Origin: Candidatus Competibacteraceae bacterium
GTDB lineage: Bacteria > Pseudomonadota > Gammaproteobacteria > Competibacterales > Competibacteraceae
NCBI GenBank assembly: GCA_003527885.1
Contig: DPWB01000393.1
Location: 1 to 11,098, forward strand
Direction of reading: 5' to 3'
Length of the DNA stretch: 11,098 nucleotides
The position numbers and the translations under genes are program-made. This document shows positions 5,305 to 11,098 of the stretch, one piece after another; the first letter of the stretch is position 1, and each line of letters starts with the position of its first letter. The notes under the pieces are model-generated. The model made no database searches. It was not told the DNA's origin and saw only the letters and a list, made by a program, of their open reading frames with translations.

Positions 5305-5344
5305 GCCTGTTTGGCTCAAAAGCTTGCTTGCGCCTGTTTGGCTC
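5305..5344 (-). repeat. Imperfect tandem duplication at the TPR gene's 3' end
   Basis: The 13-base word GCCTGTTTGGCTC occurs at 5305-5317 and again at 5332-5344, 27 bases apart, with further partial similarity to the right. Read on the minus strand, the inner copy encodes R-A-K-Q-A (CGA GCC AAA CAG GCG). In the outer copy the CGA has become TGA, which is the stop codon of the TPR gene. Confidence 0.55.
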
Positions 5345-7280
5345 GAATCGCTTGCGCGCGAGCGCCTAGCGGACGCGCCTCTGCGGTGCGGTTCATCTTT
5401 TCTAGCAGGGCGGCGTAGTCTTCCAGAATGCTTATCACTTTAGAATGATCTGGCCCGAAGGCTTTTTCCTGGACCGTCAAAGCACGCTGAAAGAGCGGTT
5501 CGGCTTCGGCATAGCGTTTCTGATCGCGATATAGCACCCCTAGATTGACGAGGATTATCGCTACATCCGGGTGATTGGGTTCCAGCGCCTTTTCCCCGAT
5601 CATCAGGGCGCGCTGTTCCAGTGATTCGGCCTTGAGGTACTGACCTTGCTTGCGATACAGATCCCCCAGGTTGTTAAGAGTTTGGGCCAACTCTGGATGG
5701 TTTGGTCCCAACGCTTGCTCCTGGATCGCTATTGCGCGCTTGAAAAGCGGCTCGGCTTCCGCGTAGCGGTCCTGCTTGCTGTACAGTAGTGCTAAGCCGT
5801 CAAGTATTTGAGCGATTTCACGATGATTCGGTCCGAGGGCTTGTTCCACTATTGGCAAGGCGCGCTTTAAGAGCGATTCTGATTTGGTGTAATAGCCCTG
5901 ATCGCGATACAGCATTGCTAGATTGGCGAGACTTTCCGCCACAATCACGTGGTTTGGGCCAAAGCTTTTCTCGTTGATCACCAAAACGCGCTTGAAAAGC
6001 GGTTCGGCTTCCGCGTAGCGGCCTTGGAGGCGGTACAAATCTGCCAGAACTGTGGAGATTGTCGCCGTGAACCAGTGGTCCGATCCAACACTTTGATCTC
6101 CGACGGCCAGCGCGCGGGTGAGGAGTGCCTCGGCTTCAGGGTAGCGGCCTTGAGTGTGATACAGATTTGCCAGAGTAAAGAGACTTTGAAGCGTAAAAAT
6201 ACTCGGTCCCGTGGTTTTTTCCCGGATCGCCAGAGCGCGTCTGAGCAGCGGTTCAGCCTTCGCATACTGGCCCTGTTTACGGTACAGGTCTCCCAAATTA
6301 GTGAGGTTGATGGCTGTATCGGAATGATCCGGCTCCAGCGTTTTCTCTTGGATCGCCAAGGCGCGTAAATAAAGTGGCTCGCTTTCGGCAATTTTGCTTT
6401 CGACGCCGGAGTAGAGCCGCGCCAGTGCCATGAGGTTTAGAGCCACTTCCGGGTGTTCCGGCCCCAAAGCCTTTTCCCGAAGCGCCAGCGCGCGTTCCAC
6501 TAGAGGCAGCGCTTCGGAAAGCTGGCCATTCGCCACCAGGCTTCCTCCTTGGAAAAACACATAAACCGCCAAGGTCGCCTCTTCATCGGCGGGCACTAAT
6601 TCCGCCGCTTGACGGTAATAGGCGGCCGCATCCGCATAAGCCAACTGGGTGGCCTTTAACTCACCATTCGCCGCCTTGGAAGCCGCCGCCGAGAGCAAGC
6701 GTTTCTTGGCGGTGGCCTGGAGTTCGTTGGCGGCGCGGATATCCTTTTCGCTGGCCTGGTTCAGAAACTTTTCGGCATCCCCGAAACGTCCGTCCTCCAG
6801 CGCTTCCTTGGATCGGCGTTTGAGGGTGTTCACTTCCGGGTCTTCGGAGTTAAAGCGGTCCAGCTTGGCTTGAAGTTCCTTATAGCGCTTGGCGATCTCC
6901 CGCAACGTACTGTCGAGGTCCTGTTTGGGGATCTGCTTTCGTTCGAGGATATCGAAAAAACTTTGGAGCGCGCTCTGCGTGATGCCTAGCTCCGCCGACA
7001 GTTTTTGAAACTCTTCTGCGCTGACGCCATACCTGATTTCAATTTTGCCCGGACCCGTCTGGATTACGCTCGCATTGATGTCACCGGACGCGGCAACGCC
7101 ACCGTGCGTCGCCGTTACTGATAGATGATCTTTGTTCTTGGATTGATGGTCGCCCAAAAACTGTGGATAAAGTTGCCAGCAGGCTCCCGCGATAATGGCG
7201 AGACCGCTGCCGATGAAGGCAAGGGTTTTCTGGTTTCTGGACTGTCCCAACCAAAACCAAAATTTTCTGAATCGGCTCAT
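5316..7280 (-). CDS. Membrane-anchored tetratricopeptide (TPR_12/kinesin-light-chain type) protein
   Basis: The 654-residue protein has a basic front (MSRFRKFWFWLGQSRNQK), one membrane helix (about 19-37), and a short Gly/Ser segment (GGVAASGDINASVIQTG, 60-76) of a kind I associate with large bacterial TPR and NACHT proteins. A charged coiled-coil-like stretch follows (85-200), and then about ten consecutive 42-residue TPR units (about 238-648, pattern LxxLYxxQGRYAEAEPLxxRALAIxEKALGPNHPE). The positive-inside rule would place the TPR array in the periplasm. TPR arrays are protein-binding scaffolds; the partner is unknown. I chose ATG 7280 because AGGGGGA lies about 6 bases upstream and overlaps the amylase stop; the upstream frame has no such site. 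The gap to the amylase gene is 10 bases, so it is the last gene of that operon. The stop codon lies inside a small duplication. Confidence 0.85.
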   Translation of the reverse strand: MSRFRKFWFWLGQSRNQKTLAFIGSGLAIIAGACWQLYPQFLGDHQSKNKDHLSVTATHGGVAASGDINASVIQTGPGKIEIRYGVSAEEFQKLSAELGITQSALQSFFDILERKQIPKQDLDSTLREIAKRYKELQAKLDRFNSEDPEVNTLKRRSKEALEDGRFGDAEKFLNQASEKDIRAANELQATAKKRLLSAAASKAANGELKATQLAYADAAAYYRQAAELVPADEEATLAVYVFFQGGSLVANGQLSEALPLVERALALREKALGPEHPEVALNLMALARLYSGVESKIAESEPLYLRALAIQEKTLEPDHSDTAINLTNLGDLYRKQGQYAKAEPLLRRALAIREKTTGPSIFTLQSLFTLANLYHTQGRYPEAEALLTRALAVGDQSVGSDHWFTATISTVLADLYRLQGRYAEAEPLFKRVLVINEKSFGPNHVIVAESLANLAMLYRDQGYYTKSESLLKRALPIVEQALGPNHREIAQILDGLALLYSKQDRYAEAEPLFKRAIAIQEQALGPNHPELAQTLNNLGDLYRKQGQYLKAESLEQRALMIGEKALEPNHPDVAIILVNLGVLYRDQKRYAEAEPLFQRALTVQEKAFGPDHSKVISILEDYAALLEKMNRTAEARPLGARAQAIRAKQAQASF

Positions 7281-7290
7281 GGCAATCCCC

Positions 7291-9921
7291 CTATCGCAAA
7301 TAAACCCCACCCTCGCCGATTCTGCCCGATCCGTTCAAAACGTAGATGCCAGCCGAATTTCCCCGGACATGGAAGGAGATGCTCCCGCCGGATACCGTGA
7401 TCTGGTTGCCGGTTACGGCATCGGTATAAACGCCATTTCTGACATTGCCCACCGTAATAGCCTGATCGCCACCCACGGCCAGCCCGACCACCGTATAGCT
7501 CTCGCCGTTATTGAAGTCGCGGACGAAACTGAGGCCGCCGCCCCATTCGTTGACCTGGCTCATCGGCGCTTTCTGAAGCGCGGGAATCGCGCGGCGGATC
7601 TGGTTCAGCCGCCGGATGTGCTGATACAGCGGATGCGCCTGGGTGGTGGCGACGTTGGCATCGCTCAGATGGTCGCCGAAGTACGCGCGCCCGGTGCTGT
7701 CCAGCGTGTCGTCGTTGCCGATGATGTCTTGCGGGGCGCCCTTCATGAACTCGATTTCCTCGCCGTAATACAGGCAGGGAATGCCGCGTATCGTCCAAAG
7801 CAGGTTATACGCGGCGGCGGCCATCCACTGCTCGCCCCGGAACCGGAAGCGGAAATCGTTATCGGGACCGACATCGTGATTCTGCAAAAAAGTCACGAGC
7901 TGAGTGGCGTCGCCGTACACCCAATCCATGCCCAGAATGCCGCCGATACCGCCGTAACTACCTCGGCTGACGTTATCCCTGAAGGTGGAAAACAGCGAGA
8001 AATCCAGCACCGAAAAACCGGAATCGCCCCCGGAATTCGGGTCGCGGCGGTCGTTGCCCAACCGGGTGTACCACCAGGGCCGCAGATCGCTCGGGGCGTT
8101 GTCGCCGCCCAAATCGCCCCAACCGGTCCCCTTGACCAGATTCTCGCCGAACACGAACAGCCCCGGCTTGTGGGTTTTCCAAGCGTTCACGTACTCCAGC
8201 AGGTTCTCGCGTGCGAGATGCTTGACGGTATCGATGCGCAGCGCGTCCACCCCCATGTCCAAATAGCGGTTGATCGCGTGGATCAGGTAATCCTTCACGT
8301 TCTGCCGCTCGGTCGCCAGATCGAGACAGTCACCGGCCAGATGCTTGGTCTGAATCGCCACGCTTTCCCAGTCCCCGCCGGCCATGAAGCCCTGCTGGTG
8401 ATACCACTCGGGATTCAAGGTGTTGGCGTCCACGCCGAAAAAGCGGTTGGGGTCGTAGCCGGGACTCGGCACGCTGGCGCTGGTGCGGGGATCGACCAGC
8501 GGCTGCGTTCCCGTCGGGTCGGATGTTTGCCGCTCCCGAAACCACGCCGGGGCCAGCGGGTTGTCGTTGTCCTCGCGGTTGGGGTTGCGGTAATCGCCGA
8601 GGTTGCCCTGATAGGGACCGTTGTTGACCCGCCCCTGTTGCGAGCCGCGCGGCACGTAATATTTGATCGGCAGGTGATCGACCCAGACCTGATCGCGGAT
8701 GCCGTATTGTGATGAATGGTTGATCACCACGTCCTGCACGATCTTGATGCCGCGCGCGTGAGCGGCGTTGAGCAGGTCTTGATAGGTGGCGTCCGGCGAT
8801 TCCAGCCGGGGGTCGATCCGGGTCCAGTCGTAACCGTGATAGCCGTGGTAGTCGAGGCCGCTGCGGTTTTCGATGGGCGGGGTGATCCAGATGGCGGTGA
8901 AACCGAGATCGCGGATGTAGTCGAGCTGCTGGATCAAACCCCTGAAATCACCGCGCCAGTGGGGGTCTTCGGCTTGGCCGGTGGCGGCGTTGAACTTGAT
9001 CCGGTCGCGACAGAAATAATTGTTGGCGGTATCGCCGTCGTAAAAGCGGGTGGTGATGAGGAAGTAAATGGTTTCCTCGCGGAAGTCGCCCGGCGCGCTG
9101 TCGGGACCGATATGGTAGTAAAAGCTTTGCCGGGTTTCGTTGCCCGCGCCGTCGATGACCAGAAAGCGCAGGGTGACGGTTGCCGTGACCGCTATCGCAT
9201 TCCCCGTCAGTCCGGCGGTGGCGTCGCCACGCGCGTAAACCGGCGAGTCCGGCGTCGGCGCTGAACCATCGGTGGTGTAATAAACCGACACCGGCGCGGG
9301 CCGGTTATCGCGCGCGGTAAAAATGACCGTGACGGGATTTGCGTAGGTTCCGCTGGCGACGCTCGCGCTGATGGTCGGTCGCTCCAGATCGGCGTTGGGG
9401 TCGATGGTGTAGAGGAAAGTGCTGATGCCCCCCACATCGCCGGCCGAATTGACGCCGAAGGCCATCAGCGTCGTCGGCCGGGTGATTTCGATGGGGCCGG
9501 CATATACCGGGGAAGCAGCGGTCGGCGGCGTGCCGTCGGTGGTGTAATGGATGATATCGGTCCGGTTGCTGCCCTGCAGGGCCACCGGTTGCGGTGTCAG
9601 GTAAGTCCGCGCGGGCGGCGCAACCGTGATGACCGGCACCAGCGGCCGTTCGGGGTTAGCGTCATACCAAGTGTTATTGCGGTAATACCAGCCCATCTGA
9701 TCGCGGCGGAGGTTGCCGGTCTGCCGTCCCGCGCCATCGTTGAATACGATGCTGGCCGTTTCAGCGGTCTCGAACGCATAGCCGAACCAGTCGTCGCCCT
9801 CGGCGGTCATGGCCGCGCCCGGCCACGCCGTTGGCGGAATGGCGGGGGTCGTATCCCAATAATGGATATTGACGCTGGCGCGCCAATCGCTGGGTTTCTT
9901 GAAATGGACGACGAGTGGCAT
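7291..9921 (-). CDS. Multidomain alpha-amylase, GH13, with starch-binding module
   Basis: The 876-residue enzyme should hydrolyse alpha-1,4-glucan (starch or glycogen). Domains: a CBM25/26-like starch-binding module (1-88, VHFKKPSDW, WPGAAM, FNDGAG, GWYY and TWYDANP); two chitobiase-C-terminal-like beta modules (about 95-173 and 181-271, each with YTTDGxxPTxxSPVYA); the GH13 barrel (about 282-790); and a beta-rich C domain ending GIYVLNG. The GH13 regions are DVVINH (397-402), LRIDTVKH with nucleophile D564, FGEN with acid/base E593, and QNHD with D683, so it should be active. I chose ATG 9921, with AGGA about 10 bases upstream; a longer frame to 10017 would run into the reductase gene. Neither start gives a signal peptide, which points to the cytoplasm and a glycogen substrate, unless export is unconventional. 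It is the second gene of the minus-strand operon. Confidence 0.9.
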   Translation of the reverse strand: MPLVVHFKKPSDWRASVNIHYWDTTPAIPPTAWPGAAMTAEGDDWFGYAFETAETASIVFNDGAGRQTGNLRRDQMGWYYRNNTWYDANPERPLVPVITVAPPARTYLTPQPVALQGSNRTDIIHYTTDGTPPTAASPVYAGPIEITRPTTLMAFGVNSAGDVGGISTFLYTIDPNADLERPTISASVASGTYANPVTVIFTARDNRPAPVSVYYTTDGSAPTPDSPVYARGDATAGLTGNAIAVTATVTLRFLVIDGAGNETRQSFYYHIGPDSAPGDFREETIYFLITTRFYDGDTANNYFCRDRIKFNAATGQAEDPHWRGDFRGLIQQLDYIRDLGFTAIWITPPIENRSGLDYHGYHGYDWTRIDPRLESPDATYQDLLNAAHARGIKIVQDVVINHSSQYGIRDQVWVDHLPIKYYVPRGSQQGRVNNGPYQGNLGDYRNPNREDNDNPLAPAWFRERQTSDPTGTQPLVDPRTSASVPSPGYDPNRFFGVDANTLNPEWYHQQGFMAGGDWESVAIQTKHLAGDCLDLATERQNVKDYLIHAINRYLDMGVDALRIDTVKHLARENLLEYVNAWKTHKPGLFVFGENLVKGTGWGDLGGDNAPSDLRPWWYTRLGNDRRDPNSGGDSGFSVLDFSLFSTFRDNVSRGSYGGIGGILGMDWVYGDATQLVTFLQNHDVGPDNDFRFRFRGEQWMAAAAYNLLWTIRGIPCLYYGEEIEFMKGAPQDIIGNDDTLDSTGRAYFGDHLSDANVATTQAHPLYQHIRRLNQIRRAIPALQKAPMSQVNEWGGGLSFVRDFNNGESYTVVGLAVGGDQAITVGNVRNGVYTDAVTGNQITVSGGSISFHVRGNSAGIYVLNGSGRIGEGGVYLR

Positions 9922-9952
9922 GGCCGTGATTTCCTGCGATTCGCGCCCGCTG

Positions 9953-11005
9953 TCAGATGCGATGGTTATCGATGGACGGCAAAGTGTTGCCGTAAATGAC
10001 CTGCCGGACGCCTTCACGCATCAGGAAGTCATGCGGGAAGCCCGGCGCGATGGCGCTGGCCGCGTCCAGGCGTTGCAGTTGTTCGTCGCTCAGCTTGAAG
10101 TCCAGGGCCGCCAGATTGTCCTGAAGCTGCGAGGGCGTGCGCGCGCCGAGAATCGGAATGATGACCCCGCGCCGTTGTTGGCGGACCCAGTTGATGGCGA
10201 CTTGCGCGGGGGTTCGGCCGATTTCCTCGGCCAGCTCGACCACGGCGGCGGCGATGTTGAGGTTACGCTCGCCCATCAACTCCTGACCCCAGGGGCTGAC
10301 GGTGTAGCGCGCGTCCGCCGAGACGCTTTTATCGGCGTCGGGATTGTATTTGCCGGTGAGTAGCCCCCCGCCCAGCGGTCCCCAGGCGGTTACCGCGATA
10401 TCCAGCGCCCGCGCCATCGGCAACAGATCGCGTTCGGGGGTACGTTCGATCAGGCTGTACTGGATTTGCAGGCCGACGAAGGGACTCCAGCCGCGCAGCT
10501 CCGCCAGGGTGTTGGCGCGGGACACGATCCAGGCCGGCGCGTCGGAAATGCCGATGTAGAGCACCTTGCCGGAGCGCACCAGATCGTCGAAAGCGCGCAT
10601 CACCTCATCGACCGGGGTCATGAAATCCCAGGCGTGCAACCAATACAGGTCGATGTAATCGGTGCCGAGCCGCTTCAGGCTGGCGTTGATCGCCTGCATC
10701 ATGCTCTTGCGGTGGTTGCCGCCACCGTTGGGATCGTCCGGGCGGCCGTTCAGGGTGTACTTGGTGGCGAGCACGAAGCGTTCGCGCTCGGCGGCGATGA
10801 ATTCGCCGACATAGCGTTCGCTGGTGCCGTCGGTGTAATGGTTGGCGGTGTCGATGAAGTTGCCGCCCGCCTCGGCGAAGGCGTCGAACAGCCGGCGGCT
10901 TTCGTCCTTGGACGCACCCCAGCCCCATTCCTCGCCGAAGGTCATGGCCCCGAGGCACAATTCCGAAACTCGAAGGCCGCTGTTGCCGAAGAGCTTATAA
11001 CGCAT
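9953..11005 (-). CDS. Aldo/keto reductase
   Basis: A 350-residue full-length NADPH-dependent aldo/keto reductase of the large (Tas/YghZ/Kv-beta-like) subgroup. It opens with MRYKLFGNSGLRVSELCLGAMTFG. The catalytic tetrad is complete: D52 and Y57 (NFIDTANHYTDG), K82 (LATKYT) and H124 (YWLHAWD). The signature GKVLYIGISDAPAW and the cofactor-binding IPILGARTPSQLQDNL segment near the C-terminus are present. Substrate not predictable; cytoplasmic. ATG 11005 is preceded by AAGGAG about 8 bases upstream. Its stop is 31 bases before the amylase start, so it is probably the first gene of a three-gene operon with the amylase and TPR protein. I see no other oddity. Confidence 0.92.
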   Translation of the reverse strand: MRYKLFGNSGLRVSELCLGAMTFGEEWGWGASKDESRRLFDAFAEAGGNFIDTANHYTDGTSERYVGEFIAAERERFVLATKYTLNGRPDDPNGGGNHRKSMMQAINASLKRLGTDYIDLYWLHAWDFMTPVDEVMRAFDDLVRSGKVLYIGISDAPAWIVSRANTLAELRGWSPFVGLQIQYSLIERTPERDLLPMARALDIAVTAWGPLGGGLLTGKYNPDADKSVSADARYTVSPWGQELMGERNLNIAAAVVELAEEIGRTPAQVAINWVRQQRRGVIIPILGARTPSQLQDNLAALDFKLSDEQLQRLDAASAIAPGFPHDFLMREGVRQVIYGNTLPSIDNHRI

Positions 11006-11030
11006 GGCGTGAACTCCTTTAGCGCGATAG

Positions 11031-11053
11031 CCGCTCGCGCAGTGCGCGAGCGG
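11031..11053 (-). promoter_or_regulatory. Perfect hairpin in the leader of the aldo/keto reductase operon
   Basis: CCGCTCGCGC (11031-11040) and GCGCGAGCGG (11044-11053) form a perfect 10-bp GC-rich stem with a 3-base loop. It lies about 13 bases upstream of the reductase's Shine-Dalgarno (read on the minus strand). It could be a leader structure or, with the next hairpin, the end of a gene beyond the window. Confidence 0.5.
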
Positions 11054-11061
11054 GAACCGTG

Positions 11062-11095
11062 GCCTTCAAGCTGGTTTGTGCAACAGCTTGAAGGC
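11062..11095. repeat. Perfect 12-bp inverted repeat at the window's right end
   Basis: GCCTTCAAGCTG (11062-11073) pairs perfectly with CAGCTTGAAGGC (11084-11095). The 10-base loop can also pair internally (TTG 11076-11078 with CAA 11081-11083). It is cut close to the window edge, so whether a T-run or an upstream gene follows cannot be seen. It is possibly the terminator of a neighbouring gene. Confidence 0.5.
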
Positions 11096-11098
11096 GTG

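Larger units (their letters stand above)
5045..5315. other. Hairpin-rich convergent intergenic region
   Basis: This 271-base region lies between the ends of two converging genes. No coding frame in it is convincing. It contains three inverted repeats (listed separately), which may jointly serve as terminators in both directions, and the leftover copy of a short duplication next to the TPR stop codon. Confidence 0.5.

Noticed and set aside
5059..5418. Plus-strand open frame of 119 codons between the 67-aa gene and the TPR gene
   Set aside because: It runs through the hairpins and into the TPR gene's end; the product is low-complexity Ala/Arg/Pro-rich.
7195..8712. Long plus-strand open frame (505 codons) opposite the amylase gene
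   Set aside because: It lies antisense to the clear GH13 gene, has no recognisable domain or good ribosome site, and is a usual by-product of GC-rich codon use on the other strand.
8716..9264. Plus-strand open frame opposite the amylase's middle part
   Set aside because: Antisense shadow of the same gene; the translated product is Val/Ala/Gly-rich without a family.
9869..10363. Plus-strand open frame opposite the reductase and amylase start
   Set aside because: Overlaps a complete aldo/keto reductase with an intact tetrad on the other strand.
1..11098. CRISPR array, tRNA or rRNA genes, intact insertion sequence
   Set aside because: No regularly spaced repeats, cloverleaf or conserved rRNA segments, and no complete transposase were seen on reading both strands.

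Overview
The window reads as bacterial chromosome from a proteobacterium, most likely a gammaproteobacterium. This rests on moderately high GC in most genes, Shine-Dalgarno-led genes, and the protein families present (methyl-accepting chemotaxis protein remnant, LexA/UmuD-type S24 proteins, 42-residue TPR arrays). A glycogen-storing Competibacter-like lineage would fit the intracellular amylase, but that is a guess.

Layout. 1-640 is a degraded stretch: a chemotaxis receptor cut off after its first transmembrane helix (267-434), followed by a possible transposase N-terminal remnant (452-571). 643-1572 (minus) is an AT-rich SAM-dependent methyltransferase that looks acquired. 1573-1871 holds at most one doubtful small ORF. 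From 1872 to 5044 the genes run on the plus strand: a cupin; an operon of an intact LexA-like S24 repressor, a catalytically dead UmuD-like S24 protein and a VOC/glyoxalase-fold protein; then a conserved hypothetical protein and a 67-residue hypothetical protein. 5045-5315 is a hairpin-rich region between converging genes. From 5316 to 11005 three genes run on the minus strand as a probable operon, in transcription order aldo/keto reductase, large multidomain GH13 alpha-amylase, membrane-anchored TPR protein. 11006-11098 carries two perfect hairpins upstream of the reductase.

Most interesting is 2339-3553. A sigma70-type promoter (TTGACA, 17 bp, TATTTT) is followed at once by a perfect inverted repeat (GTAC-N4-GTAC core) that looks like a LexA-family operator. 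It drives a LexA-like protein with an intact Ala-Gly cleavage site and Ser/Lys dyad at exactly LexA spacing. Five bases after its stop begins a second S24 protein that aligns without gaps to UmuD but has lost the cleavage site, the serine and the lysine. No Y-family polymerase gene is adjacent. An active, self-cleaving repressor co-expressed with a non-cleavable relative suggests a damage-responsive switch in which the dead protein modulates or partners the live one.

The minus-strand operon pairs a starch/glycogen-type amylase without a visible signal peptide with a TPR scaffold and a reductase. How these work together is not clear from sequence.
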